A stretch of DNA of 53,196 nt from Pseudomonas pharyngis (GTDB lineage: Bacteria; Pseudomonadota; Gammaproteobacteria; Pseudomonadales; Pseudomonadaceae), in assembly GCF_021602345.1 (NCBI RefSeq), contig NZ_BQID01000024.1:1-53196 (forward strand). Reading direction: 5' to 3'. Made by a program: the position numbers and the translations under genes. Below, piece by piece: positions 29,018 through 37,170 of this stretch. Each line of letters opens with the position of its first letter. Position 1 is the first letter of the stretch. The notes beneath the pieces were generated by a model that saw only the letters and a list, made by a program, of their open reading frames with translations, was not told the origin of the DNA and did no database searches.

Positions 29018-29917
29018 TCAGGCGCCGCTCAAGCCCTTGAGCAGCACATCCACATTCCCTTCCAGCTCTGCCACCGGATCCGCTGCATCGGTGCTCAGCA
29101 CCAGCAGTTGACTGCCCGATTCGGCAATCGCCGCTTTCACCGCGTCCGACGGCTGGCGATGGTGCAGCACCACCGCCACGTCATGGTCTTTCAGGGTCGC
29201 GGTCAGCTTTTTCAGATCCTCCGGCGTCCATTCGGCATCCGGTCGAGCGTCCTGCCCGATCAATTCCAGATTGAGGCTGCCGATTAGGTAACCGAAGTGA
29301 TCGCTCAGGCTCATCACGCTCAGGTTGTCGGCACTGGCCAGACGCGCCTCGCTGTCGGCACTGAGTTTCAGCAGGCGCTGCTTCAGTGCTGCCAGATTGG
29401 CCTCGATTTTCGGTTTGTCCTTCGGCGCCAGGCGCACCAGATCCGCCGCCATCACATCGGCCATGCGCCCCATGTTGTTGCTCGCCAGCCACGGCTGGCT
29501 GTTCAGGCCGTCGACCTTGAGCCCCGGTTGCACGGCAATGCCGGGCAGGGCGCCGTCCACCGGGCGGGCAGCATCGACTTCGACGATGCGGATGTTGCTG
29601 CGGCGGGCGATCGGGTACAGCGGATCATCGGCCCACAGCGAGCGCACGCCGATCACTGCATCGGCGCCCGTGGCCAGTTTGCTCAGCGCCGGGGCGCCGC
29701 GACCGGTGAAGTAGGCGGTCTGGCGGCTGCCTGGCAGGTTGGCCGGTGCTGCGCGTTCGAGGCTGATGTCGGTGCCTTTGAGCAGGACTTCGCCCAGACC
29801 ATAAGTGATCGGCAACGAGGCCAGCACCCGCAATGGTTTCTCGGCCGCCAGCAGAGGGCTCGAAACCGCGCCGCTGAGGGCGATGGCCAGGGTCAGTTGT
29901 CGCAATGAAAAAGCCAT
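29018..29917 (-). CDS. fpvF: Periplasmic metal-binding protein FpvF
   Basis: A 299-residue secreted protein (signal peptide 1-25, cleavage after LLAA) of the ZnuA/TroA-like metal-binding family, in a divergent branch. It has VLASLPITYGLGEVLLKG, ADAVIGVRSLWADDPLY and a later VVLHHRQPSDAVK segment in place of the usual His-rich loop. In P. aeruginosa, FpvF and FpvC interact in the periplasm and help take iron from ferripyoverdine to the FpvDE transporter. It is the last gene of the eight-gene fpv operon, starting directly after the fpvE stop (TAAATG). The alternative of a zinc transporter component is unlikely given the operon. Confidence 0.87.
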   Translation of the reverse strand: MAFSLRQLTLAIALSGAVSSPLLAAEKPLRVLASLPITYGLGEVLLKGTDISLERAAPANLPGSRQTAYFTGRGAPALSKLATGADAVIGVRSLWADDPLYPIARRSNIRIVEVDAARPVDGALPGIAVQPGLKVDGLNSQPWLASNNMGRMADVMAADLVRLAPKDKPKIEANLAALKQRLLKLSADSEARLASADNLSVMSLSDHFGYLIGSLNLELIGQDARPDAEWTPEDLKKLTATLKDHDVAVVLHHRQPSDAVKAAIAESGSQLLVLSTDAADPVAELEGNVDVLLKGLSGA

Positions 29918-30817
29918 TTATCCAAGGTTCCCTTTCAGACTGGGGACGACGCCCCGGGCAATCGCGGCGAGGGCGAAGGCGATACCGGCGACCAGAATGA
30001 TCGCGGCACCGGACGGAATCGGCAGGTCGAACACGATCGGCGCGAGAATCCCGCACAGCGTACTGACCGTGGCAATCAGCACTGAACACCAGAAAAAGCC
30101 CTTGAGCGACTGGCTGAGCAAGCGGGCGGCCGCCGCCGGAATCACCAGCAGTGCACCGACCAGAATCGCGCCGATGACTTTCACCGCGGCAACCGTAATC
30201 AGTGTCACCAGAATCACGAACAGATAATCCAGGGTCTTCACCGCGACGCCACGCACCGCCGCCAGTTGCGGGTTGAAGCTGGCGAGCATGATCCGGTTGT
30301 ACAGCGGCAGTGCCAGCGCCATGACCAGCGAGCCGACAATCGCCAGCACCAGCAGGTCGTTGCCATTGACCGTCAGCACCGAGCCGAACAGCACGTTTTC
30401 CAGAATGTGCACGTTGATCTTGCCCGCCAGAATCAGCAGCAGGCTGGCGCCCAAAGCGAGGGACACCGACAGGAACACGCCGATCAATGTGTCCGGGGCC
30501 AGCCCGGTACGGTTGCGCAGGTAATTGAGCAGAATGCCAAACAGCAGGCAGTAACCGAACAGGCTGCCGTACGGCCCGGTGTAGGGTTCGCCGAGCAGGA
30601 TGCCGATGGCCACGCCGGTCAACGCCGCGTGGCCCACCGCTTCGGAGAAAAACGCGAAGCGCTTGACCACCACCAGCGTGCCGAGGCCACCCAGTACCGG
30701 GCCGATCAGCAGACCGGCAAGCAGCGCGTTGACCACAAACCCGTAGGCCAGGGCTTCCGGGAGATAACCGGAAGAGGCCCAGCCTTGCACCGTCAAACGA
30801 AAGGCTTCGTAACTCAT
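29918..30817 (-). CDS. fpvE: ABC transporter permease FpvE
   Basis: A 299-residue inner-membrane permease of the ZnuB/ABC-3 family, with eight or so hydrophobic helices. Typical segments are PVLGGLGTLVVVKRFAFFSEAVGHAALTGVAIG near the N-terminus and RGVAVKTLDYLFVILVTLITVAAVKVIGAILVGALLVIPAA in the second half. It should carry iron freed from pyoverdine across the inner membrane with ATPase FpvD and binding proteins FpvC and FpvF. Its ATG overlaps the fpvD stop by one base (TGATG), showing coupled translation. Its order in the operon is the same as in P. aeruginosa PA2407-PA2410. Confidence 0.9.
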   Translation of the reverse strand: MSYEAFRLTVQGWASSGYLPEALAYGFVVNALLAGLLIGPVLGGLGTLVVVKRFAFFSEAVGHAALTGVAIGILLGEPYTGPYGSLFGYCLLFGILLNYLRNRTGLAPDTLIGVFLSVSLALGASLLLILAGKINVHILENVLFGSVLTVNGNDLLVLAIVGSLVMALALPLYNRIMLASFNPQLAAVRGVAVKTLDYLFVILVTLITVAAVKVIGAILVGALLVIPAAAARLLSQSLKGFFWCSVLIATVSTLCGILAPIVFDLPIPSGAAIILVAGIAFALAAIARGVVPSLKGNLG

Positions 30818-31560
30818 CAGGCAGCGCTCCGTGGATGGGTCGAAAACAGGGTAAGCAGACGTTCCGGGGTCAGGGCCTGTTGCGGCGTGGCGTCGAACAG
30901 CACCCGGCGGTTAAGGCCAGTGACGCGATTGGCCAGACGCCCGACCGCTTCCAGGTCGTGCTCGATCCACAGCACGGTGATGCCCGCCGCGCGCCAGTCG
31001 CCCAGCAAACGCTCGAACACCTGGATCCCGGCTTCGTCGAGGGCCGACATCGGCTCATCCAGCACCAGCAATTGCGGCGCTGGAATCAGGCCCTGGGCAA
31101 GCAATACCCGCTGGCGTTCGCCACCGGACAGCGCACCCATCCGGCGCTTGCGTTTGTCCTGCATGCCGACTCGCTCCAGCGCATCACCGATGGCGCCGGC
31201 GTAGCGTTTGCTCAAGCCGAGGAAGGCCGGGCGACGCTGACACATGGCGGCCATGAAGTCGTCGACGGTCATGGGCAGGCCGCGATCAAACTCCAGCGCC
31301 TGCGGCACGTAGCCGATGGTGCCGGGCTCGCCGGGCCATTGCAGACTGAGCCGGCCCTGATGGGGCATCTGCCCGAGCAGGGTCTTGATCAGCGAACTCT
31401 TGCCGCCGCCGTTGGGGCCCACCAGCGCATGCACGCTGCCGGGCTGCACCTGGAAGGTGACCTTGTCCAGAATCGTCGTGCGGCCGAGGGTCAGGCTGAC
31501 GTCAGCGAAATCCAGGGTCGGGCCGCTGCTGGCTATCGACAGGTTTTCCTGAGCTGTCAT
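30817..31560 (-). CDS. fpvD: ABC transporter ATPase FpvD
   Basis: A 247-residue ATP-binding subunit. Walker A is GPNGGGKSSL (about residues 52-61), the ABC signature is LSGGERQRVLLAQGL, Walker B is LLVLDEPMSALD and the switch His lies in WIEHDLEAV. It powers FpvE. It begins with ATG at 31560, overlapping the fpvC stop by four bases (ATGA). The sequence is close to ZnuC-type ATPases, and the iron rather than zinc role comes from the fpv operon context. Confidence 0.92.
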   Translation of the reverse strand: MTAQENLSIASSGPTLDFADVSLTLGRTTILDKVTFQVQPGSVHALVGPNGGGKSSLIKTLLGQMPHQGRLSLQWPGEPGTIGYVPQALEFDRGLPMTVDDFMAAMCQRRPAFLGLSKRYAGAIGDALERVGMQDKRKRRMGALSGGERQRVLLAQGLIPAPQLLVLDEPMSALDEAGIQVFERLLGDWRAAGITVLWIEHDLEAVGRLANRVTGLNRRVLFDATPQQALTPERLLTLFSTHPRSAA

Positions 31561-32486
31561 GCGCCGGACTCCTGAATCGCTCGAACCACGGTGTTGAGGT
31601 TGCCGGTCATTTCCTTTTCGTATTTGTCGGCGGTGTATTCGCCGTAGGAAATGTGCGACAGCGGGTAAAGTTTCACGCCGGATTCACGCTGGATGGTTTC
31701 GACGTAGGTGGAGGGGAAGTCCATCTCGGAGAAGATCACTTTCACGTCCAGCTCGCGCAGTTGGTCGATGGTTTTCTTCAACTGGCTCGGGCTCGGCTCG
31801 ATGCCGTGGGCCGGCTCGACCACGGCGGTGACTTCCAGACCGAACTCGCGCAGCAGGTAGTCGTAAGCGGCGTGCACTGTGGCCACTCGCAGTTCGGCGT
31901 TCGGTGCCTGGGTCAGCTTGGCCAGGGCGTCGGCGCGCATCTGCCGCAGGCGTTTGCCATAGGCGCGGGCGTTCTGGGTGTAGGTCTTGGCGTTGTCCGG
32001 GTCGAGCTTGCCCAGCTCCCGGGCGATGTTGTTGACCTGGGCAATCGAGGCGCTGATCGACAGGAACGTGTGCGGGTTCACCACTTTGCCGGCACCGCGC
32101 GCGGCAACCCCGGTGGCGGCCAGCAACGGCACATTTTCGTTGGCTTCGATGGTCTTGATGTTCGGCGTTTCGCTGGCGGCGATCATGCGGTCGGCGAAGT
32201 CGTCATGGCCAACGCCGTTGAGCACGATCACATCCAGCCCGCTGATGCGCTTGATGTCTTCGGCGCGCGGCTCGTAGGCATGCGGGTTGAAGCCGGCGGG
32301 AATCAGCGGCACGACCTCGGCCTTGTCGCCGACGATGTTCGCCACATAGCTGTAATACGGATGCAGGGTGATGCCGATGCGCAGGCGCTTGGCCTGATCG
32401 GCGCTGGCCAGCGGACTCAGCAGGCAGGCGCACAGACCGATCAGCAGCAGGCGCAGGAAAGGACGGCGTTGAGATGAACTAGGCAT
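31557..32486 (-). CDS. fpvC: Periplasmic metal-binding protein FpvC
   Basis: A 309-residue periplasmic binding protein of the ZnuA family, with signal peptide 1-29 (cleavage after LASA). Metal-site residues are visible: His in HPYYSYVANIVGD, GFNPHAYEPRAEDIKRI, VNPHTFLSIS and VHAAYDYLLREFGL, and the acidic FSEMDFPSTYVE. In P. aeruginosa, FpvC chelates the iron released from pyoverdine and passes it to FpvDE. It starts at ATG 32486 (MPSSSQRRP), leaving a 35-base gap after fpvK, the only real gap in the operon. A longer in-frame start would overlap fpvK and lose the signal-peptide start. The ribosome site is weak. Confidence 0.9.
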   Translation of the reverse strand: MPSSSQRRPFLRLLLIGLCACLLSPLASADQAKRLRIGITLHPYYSYVANIVGDKAEVVPLIPAGFNPHAYEPRAEDIKRISGLDVIVLNGVGHDDFADRMIAASETPNIKTIEANENVPLLAATGVAARGAGKVVNPHTFLSISASIAQVNNIARELGKLDPDNAKTYTQNARAYGKRLRQMRADALAKLTQAPNAELRVATVHAAYDYLLREFGLEVTAVVEPAHGIEPSPSQLKKTIDQLRELDVKVIFSEMDFPSTYVETIQRESGVKLYPLSHISYGEYTADKYEKEMTGNLNTVVRAIQESGA

Positions 32487-32521
32487 GGGCAAGCGGTCTT
32501 CTCTCGAATGAAGGCGAGGGT

Positions 32522-33088
32522 TCAATGACGATGTTCGCGGGTCACCCCGGCATCGAATTGCGCGACGATCTGTTTCCATCCGGCAGCGGTCAGCGCTGCG
32601 TCTGACAGGTCTTTCGGCGCTTGCAGGTCGGTGGCGCGGTTGAGCCAGATGTCCGGCGCGGCGTCGTTCAGGCGCATCAGAAACGAACCGGCCACGGCCG
32701 GTGCCTGACTGTGGCCGAAGTAGGCGCGGTCGGCCAGCAACTGCCAGGCATGGCCGCCACGACTGACCGAGCTGGCGTCCTGGGCGAACGGTGCAAAACC
32801 TTCATCGGCCAGGTTCTGCGGGCTTGGCAGCGTTTGCTGTTCTTCACGCAGCAGGCGGATCTCGTCGAGGGTCACGCGCAGATCGGCATAGATGCCCTGC
32901 TCGCTGGCGCCAAGGTCGCGACGGGCATCCAGTTGATGGCTGGAGACCGGCTCCGGTTCGTGGGAAACGCCGCGCCATGTCACTACCGAGCCGGCAATCG
33001 CGAGGATCAGCAGGCACATCAGCAGCACATTGAGGGTTTCGTGCCCGGCACCGGCCGGGCGGACAACCTGGGTAGTCGGCGTGGTCAT
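32522..33088 (-). CDS. fpvK: Inner-membrane protein FpvK
   Basis: A 188-residue protein with one hydrophobic helix (about 19-38, LNVLLMCLLILAIAGSVVTW) and a mostly periplasmic C-terminal domain rich in polar residues. No enzyme motif is recognised (DUF6162-like, by position and appearance). The fpvG-H-J-K proteins form an inner-membrane complex that reduces and releases iron from ferripyoverdine in P. aeruginosa, and this gene holds the FpvK position. Its ATG overlaps the fpvJ stop (ATGA at 33085-33088). It ends in a His-containing tail (REHRH). Confidence 0.83.
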   Translation of the reverse strand: MTTPTTQVVRPAGAGHETLNVLLMCLLILAIAGSVVTWRGVSHEPEPVSSHQLDARRDLGASEQGIYADLRVTLDEIRLLREEQQTLPSPQNLADEGFAPFAQDASSVSRGGHAWQLLADRAYFGHSQAPAVAGSFLMRLNDAAPDIWLNRATDLQAPKDLSDAALTAAGWKQIVAQFDAGVTREHRH

Positions 33089-33426
33089 GGGGCTTCGATA
33101 TCCGCTTGGTCAATTTCGACCACGTGGCCGGGGCCGGCGTCGAACAGCACGTAGAACTCGGCGCCGGGTTTCTTGAAGGTCAGGGTCGAGTCGGCGCCGA
33201 GCTTGCCCGGCACGAGGATGGTTTCGTCGTAGCCGATCACATCGAGGGTCACCCCCGGCGCGCCGCTGCCGTCCGAGAAACCGCCGGTGCATTTGATCTG
33301 CTCGGCATCGATGGCCTTGCACTCGCACATCGGGTTGTGGGCCAGAGCGCCTGTGCTGAAACCGGCAGACAGTGCCAGCAATGCGGCGCTCAGGTGCAGG
33401 CGAAAGGGGCGTTGGGCGTGGCTCAT
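33085..33426 (-). CDS. fpvJ: Periplasmic protein FpvJ
   Basis: A 113-residue exported protein (signal peptide 1-29, cleavage after GALA). The mature N-terminus has a Cys cluster, HNPMCECKAIDAEQIKC, which could bind metal or form a disulfide, followed by a small beta-rich domain (GAPGVTLDVIGYDETILVPGK, then LTFKKPGAEFYVLFDAG). It holds the FpvJ position and overlaps both neighbours by four bases. The start is ATG 33426 (MSHAQRPF). A longer frame upstream is only an overlap with fpvH. Confidence 0.83.
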   Translation of the reverse strand: MSHAQRPFRLHLSAALLALSAGFSTGALAHNPMCECKAIDAEQIKCTGGFSDGSGAPGVTLDVIGYDETILVPGKLGADSTLTFKKPGAEFYVLFDAGPGHVVEIDQADIEAP

Positions 33427-33965
33427 GGTTTGGCTCCTTGTTTGTTCAGCCAGGCGAGGGTGGCAGGCGAGGCCTGGCTCAGCGGAATCGAGGCTTGATG
33501 CATGCTGCCGTCCCAGCCTTCCATGGTGATCCACAGTTCGGCGTCGGCAGCGGTCTTTTCCGGAACCGGCAACTGGGTGCCCATGCGGTACGGCGTGCCG
33601 AAGAAAATCACCCCGGCCGCGCGCAGGCTGCGAGGTTTGCCGATGCGCAGATACGTCGCCTTGACGTGGTCAACGCAGGCGTCGCAGAGGGCGGCGCTGA
33701 AATCTTTCATGTAGCCGGCGGGGCCGGTCAGGATCGGTGCCTGATTACGCAGTTCGGCCAGTCGCAGGCTCCAGGGACCGACCTGGATTTCGCCGATCTC
33801 CCGTTCACCCAGTCCGCTGTCACCGCGAAACAGCGAGGCATCGGCGAAGTATTTGGGCATGAAGCCCAAGGGGATCAGCAGCAACAGCACGTTGATGTGG
33901 AAGCGCCATTTGTGCCAGATCACGCTCAGCCGTGAAGGCTGAGCCACGATAGTGGATTTGCTCAC
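33423..33965 (-). CDS. fpvH: Inner-membrane protein FpvH
   Basis: A 180-residue protein with one N-terminal membrane helix (about 22-40, FHINVLLLLIPLGFMPKYF) and a periplasmic domain containing ALCDACVDHVKATYLRIGKP, a CxxC pair that could be a redox or metal site. It is the FpvH member of the iron-release complex. It starts with GTG at 33965, which overlaps the fpvG stop by four bases (GTGA), and its stop overlaps the ATG of fpvJ. The operon organisation is the main evidence for the name. Confidence 0.84.
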   Translation of the reverse strand: MSKSTIVAQPSRLSVIWHKWRFHINVLLLLIPLGFMPKYFADASLFRGDSGLGEREIGEIQVGPWSLRLAELRNQAPILTGPAGYMKDFSAALCDACVDHVKATYLRIGKPRSLRAAGVIFFGTPYRMGTQLPVPEKTAADAELWITMEGWDGSMHQASIPLSQASPATLAWLNKQGAKP

Positions 33966-35161
33966 AGATTGGCCTCCGAGGTTTCACGGCGCAGGGCCGG
34001 TTGTGCCTGCACGCGCTGTTTCTTGTGCTCGCGCTTGAGGGCGTTGGCGGTGGCCAGCGCGGTGCGCTTGGTCCAGATCAGCAGGCCACTGAGGACCATC
34101 ATGCTCAGCAGCAGGCCGAAGAAGAACCAGATCAGCTTGATCCACAGACCGCCGAAGTCACCGGTGTGCAGCGGGCGCATGGATTCGGTGACGAACTCCA
34201 GCGACGTGCGATCGGACAACAGCCGCGAAGCCGCCACTTCACCGCTGTATGGGTTGAGCGTGGCGGTCTGGTACATCAGCGGGTACCAGCCGCGACCGCC
34301 GATATCCAGGTGCGCGTAGGCATTGCCCGGCAGGCTGATGAAGCTGGCTTCGAAGCCGGGGATTTTCGTCTGGGCGATTTCGATGGCGCGGTCGAGGCTG
34401 ATACGCGGTGGTGGCGAACCATCGTTGGACTGTGGCACGGCTTCGCGGGACATGGCCGGGACGATCGGCTCGCTGGAAATGGAAATCTGGTTGTCAAACA
34501 GCAGCGCCTGAATCAGGAACCAGGTGCCGGTGATCGAAATCACCGCGATGAACCAGATCGACCAGATGCCGCTCAAGCGGTGGAAGTCGCCCCAGAAGAT
34601 CCGTGCGCCGTGATTGAAGCGCAGGGTCGGGCGGAAAAAACCCTTCCAGAAGCGCTTGTACACCACCAGCCCGGTCACCAGCGAAGCCAGCATCGGCAGG
34701 CCGAGGAACGACACCAGATACCAGCCCCAGCTGAAGCCGTTGGTGAACGGCACCAGCCACCAGCCATGCAGTGCGCGGGTGAACGCCTTGAAGTTGAAGC
34801 TCGGTGCCGTGCCCTGAATCACGCCGGTGTACGGGTTGACGTAGACGGTCAGCGAGCGGCCGTCGGGATAGCTGACGTCGACGTCGAGAGCAAAGTGCGA
34901 CTCGTCCGGACGGTTGATGCTTTGCACCACTGTCTGCGGTTCGGCTTTTTTGATTTCGGCGAGGATCTGGTCGTAGCTGAGCAATGGTGCGTCGTCGGAC
35001 GGCGCGCTGGCGCGCATTTGCGGGTTGGCCAGCCAGACGATTTCCTGGCTGACCACTGCCAGGGTGCCGGTGACGCAGACGATCAGAACGAAAAACCAGA
35101 TCGGCAATGCCAGCCAGCTGTGTACCAGGAACCACAGTTTCGAGCGGGATTTCTTCGACAT
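33962..35161 (-). CDS. fpvG: PepSY-domain inner-membrane reductase FpvG
   Basis: A 399-residue inner-membrane protein of the PepSY-associated TM family. About four helices are visible: residues 8-32 (FLVHSWLALPIWFFVLIVCVTG), about 145-165, about 190-215 (LSGIWSIWFIAVISITGTWFLIQALL) and about 350-372 (LIWFFFGLLLSMMVLSGLLIW). Conserved His lie at the helix ends (VHSW, ALHGWW, DFHRL, PLHTGDF), as expected for heme ligands. Two PepSY-like domains face the periplasm. In P. aeruginosa, FpvG reduces ferripyoverdine iron so that it can be released. It starts with ATG 35161 (MSKKSRSKL) and leads the minus-strand operon fpvG-H-J-K-C-D-E-F. No PvdS box was found upstream. Confidence 0.9.
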   Translation of the reverse strand: MSKKSRSKLWFLVHSWLALPIWFFVLIVCVTGTLAVVSQEIVWLANPQMRASAPSDDAPLLSYDQILAEIKKAEPQTVVQSINRPDESHFALDVDVSYPDGRSLTVYVNPYTGVIQGTAPSFNFKAFTRALHGWWLVPFTNGFSWGWYLVSFLGLPMLASLVTGLVVYKRFWKGFFRPTLRFNHGARIFWGDFHRLSGIWSIWFIAVISITGTWFLIQALLFDNQISISSEPIVPAMSREAVPQSNDGSPPPRISLDRAIEIAQTKIPGFEASFISLPGNAYAHLDIGGRGWYPLMYQTATLNPYSGEVAASRLLSDRTSLEFVTESMRPLHTGDFGGLWIKLIWFFFGLLLSMMVLSGLLIWTKRTALATANALKREHKKQRVQAQPALRRETSEANL

Positions 35162-35228
35162 GATGACGGGTCTTGATTCAGTGAGAGGGAGCGGTACTAC
35201 GGGCTTCGCAGCACGGGAGTCCCTGAAA

Positions 35229-35261
35229 GGCCGGTCGTGGCTTTTGCCTACGCGACCGGCC
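35229..35261 (-). other. Strong hairpin in the fpvG leader
   Basis: GGCCGGTCG (35229-35237) pairs with CGACCGGCC (35253-35261), with an inner GGC-TTTT-GCC stem, 67 bases upstream of fpvG. Read on the minus strand it is followed by only three T, so it could be a weak terminator for the hydrolase gene upstream or an attenuator in the fpv leader. The rest of the 251-base gap between fpvG and the hydrolase gene holds no gene and no clear promoter match. Confidence 0.5.
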
Positions 35262-35412
35262 CGCATCTCTATAAGACGGATGACCGAAGCAATTCCCGAT
35301 GAACGATATGAAAGTAAATGTTTCGCGATTACATCTTGATGCCGCGTGGGCGAATTTCTGCGGGGGAGGCGAAGCGGTCCGACGGCAGATTCCGCCGGAT
35401 CGAGGAGGGGAA

Positions 35413-36288
35413 TCAGCGGAGAAAGTCGAGCGCCTCGGCGAGCACCAGTTCGGGCACTTCTTCGGCGAGGTAATGCCCGGCCGGCAGGGCCTTGCCGCGT
35501 ACATCGGTGGCAACCTGCTGCCATTCCCCGAGCGGATTGAAGCAGCGACCGACGGTGCCCTCGGCGCCCCACAGCACCAGCAACGGCAGGGTCAGGTGAC
35601 GACCAGCCGTGATGTCGGCGCGATCATGTTCCAGGTCGATGCCGGCACTGGCGCGGTAATCCTCGCAGATCCCCCGAGCACTGCCGGGACGTTCCAGGCA
35701 ACGCCGGTACTCACTGAACGCCTCGTCGGTAAAGGGTGCAAGCCCGGCGCTGCGACTGCCCATGACGCTGCGCAGATAACCTTCGGGGTCGGCTTCGATC
35801 AAAGTTTCCGGCAACGGCGCCGGGCGGATCAGGAAGAACCAGTGCCAATAGGCGCGGGCAAAGGCTTCATTGGTCTGGCTGTACATCGCCAGCGTTGGCG
35901 CGATGTCGAGCAGGACCATGCGCTGCACAACCTCGGGATGATCGAGCGCCAGGCGATGGGCAACCCGCGCGCCACGGTCGTGGGCAAGGATCGAGAAGTG
36001 CTCGAAACCCAACGCCTTCATCAATTCCACGCCGTCGCGGGCCATCTCGCGCTTGGAGTAATTGAGGTGAGCCTCATCGGCCGGCGGGCGACAGCTGTCG
36101 CCATAACCGCGCAGGTCGGCGGCGATCACCGTGAAGTGCTCCGCCAGTTGCTCGGCGATCTTGTGCCAGATGACGTGGGTCTGCGGGTGCCCGTGCAACA
36201 GCAGCAGGCCGGGGCCGCTGCCTTTGAGGCGGTAGCTGATCTCCACACCGTTGACGTGGCGCTGGTCTTTGACGAATCCGGCAAACAT
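35413..36288 (-). CDS. Haloacetate (fluoroacetate) dehalogenase-like alpha/beta hydrolase
   Basis: A 291-residue alpha/beta hydrolase whose landmarks match fluoroacetate dehalogenase: oxyanion HGHPQTHVIWHKIAEQL, the AADLRGYGDS loop, Asp nucleophile in HDRGARVAHRLALDHPE (both carboxylate-binding Arg present), the HW halide pair in RAYWHWFFLIRPAP, Tyr in CEDYRASAGIDLEHD and catalytic His in LPAGHYLAEEVPE. These enzymes split C-F or C-Cl bonds of haloacetates to glycolate. The start is ATG 36288 after AAAGGATCA. It lies upstream of fpvG on the same strand but 251 bases away, and is probably unrelated to pyoverdine. Epoxide hydrolases share the fold. The Arg pair and HW pair favour a haloacetate substrate. 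Confidence 0.78.
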   Translation of the reverse strand: MFAGFVKDQRHVNGVEISYRLKGSGPGLLLLHGHPQTHVIWHKIAEQLAEHFTVIAADLRGYGDSCRPPADEAHLNYSKREMARDGVELMKALGFEHFSILAHDRGARVAHRLALDHPEVVQRMVLLDIAPTLAMYSQTNEAFARAYWHWFFLIRPAPLPETLIEADPEGYLRSVMGSRSAGLAPFTDEAFSEYRRCLERPGSARGICEDYRASAGIDLEHDRADITAGRHLTLPLLVLWGAEGTVGRCFNPLGEWQQVATDVRGKALPAGHYLAEEVPELVLAEALDFLR

Positions 36289-36389
36289 CGGGTGATCCTT
36301 TATTCAGGCGAGTGGCCTGCATCCTGAAATCGCCGGGCGTTCATGACAAGACGTGATGCGTGATTCGACGGTTCATGAATCGTGTTCGC

Positions 36390-36416
36390 CCATCCCCGCG
36401 CGCCGCGCGGGAATGG
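36390..36416 (-). other. GC-rich hairpin between the VOC and hydrolase genes
   Basis: CCCGCGC (36395-36401) and GCGCGGG (36405-36411) pair, flanked by complementary CCAT/ATGG after one mismatch. No T run follows on the minus strand, so its role as a terminator for the VOC gene is uncertain. Confidence 0.4.
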
Positions 36417-36429
36417 ACACTCGGCGTAG

Positions 36430-36888
36430 TTAGCTCTGCTGGAACATTTCCTTGGCCCGCTGCTCGATCTGCGCCTGGGTCAGGTCCTCCTTGCGCGAGG
36501 CCAGGAACCACAGATGCCCGTACGGATCTTTCAACGTGCCGCTGCGGTCGCCGTAGAACTGATCCTTGACCTCGGACACTGAGGTGGCGCCGGCCTCCAG
36601 TGCGCGTTGGAAGGATTTGTCCACATCGGTCACGTACAGATGCAGGCCGACCGACACTGCGTTGTCCGGATTGCTCAACGGCCCTTGATCGCACGGCGAG
36701 CCGAGCATGATCGCGCTGTCGCCGATGCGCAGTTCGGCGTGGCCGATGCCGCCGTCGGGCATGCTCAGGCGCATGACTTCGGTGGCACCGAACGCCTTTT
36801 TATAGAAATCGATGGCTTCGGCAGCTTTGTGAATGCCGAGGTACGGGGTAATGCTGTGATACCCCTCGGGAATGGGTTTGACGCTCAT
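36430..36888 (-). CDS. VOC-family (glyoxalase/PhnB-like) protein
   Basis: A 152-residue protein with two beta-alpha-beta-beta-beta VOC modules: YHSITPYLGIHKAAEAIDFYKKAFGATEVMRLSMPDG, and after HLYVTDVDKSFQRALEAGA the segment DRSGTLKDPYGHLWFLASRKED. PhnB-like members of this family often carry a metal site, but the exact reaction is usually unknown. The start is ATG 36888 with CAGGGAG 6 bases upstream. It lies alone on the minus strand before the sigma-54 promoter of the sfnB operon, which faces the other way. A glyoxalase, dioxygenase or resistance role cannot be told apart here. Confidence 0.82.
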   Translation of the reverse strand: MSVKPIPEGYHSITPYLGIHKAAEAIDFYKKAFGATEVMRLSMPDGGIGHAELRIGDSAIMLGSPCDQGPLSNPDNAVSVGLHLYVTDVDKSFQRALEAGATSVSEVKDQFYGDRSGTLKDPYGHLWFLASRKEDLTQAQIEQRAKEMFQQS

Positions 36889-37119
36889 GGCGGTACTCCC
36901 TGTTATTTGTTGCCTGGTTTTTATTAGAGATTGAGGTATGCCTTCGCCGGGATTGCCGGTCGCTCAACTATAGATCCGTGCCGCCGTCGTGACCGAGTAG
37001 CCGACGAGCAGGCCTCCCACTGTTCAGCCATCGACAGCGAAGCAACAGAGTGCGCGGGTTTTCATCGCCAGACGCCCTGAAGTTCCGCTGCAGCCCCCGT
37101 AAAACAAGGCCTTTGCGTC

Positions 37120-37136
37120 AGGCACGGAAGCTGCAA
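37120..37136 (+). promoter_or_regulatory. Sigma-54 promoter of the sfnB-metI-metQ operon
   Basis: AGGCACGGAAGCTGCA has GG at 37121-37122 and GC at 37133-37134, exactly 10 bases apart, matching the sigma-54 pattern TGGCACG-N4-TTGCA at most positions. Transcription would start near 37146, 25 bases before the sfnB ATG. An AGCAACAG half-site at 37041-37048 lies about 100 bases upstream, where an enhancer-binding activator would sit. Confidence 0.65.
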
Positions 37137-37170
37137 TGACCCGGTACAACACCGATACTGAGAGTCATCC

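Noticed and set aside
29018-32486. Reading fpvC-D-E-F as a zinc uptake system
   Set aside because: The family resemblance to Znu is real, but the coupling to fpvG-H-J-K and the pyoverdine setting make the iron role far more likely.
35276-35310. Candidate PvdS-like boxes (GGAAT or AAACA followed by CGT) upstream of fpvG
   Set aside because: The spacing is only 13 bases, too short for PvdS promoters. No box at spacing 16 or 17 exists.
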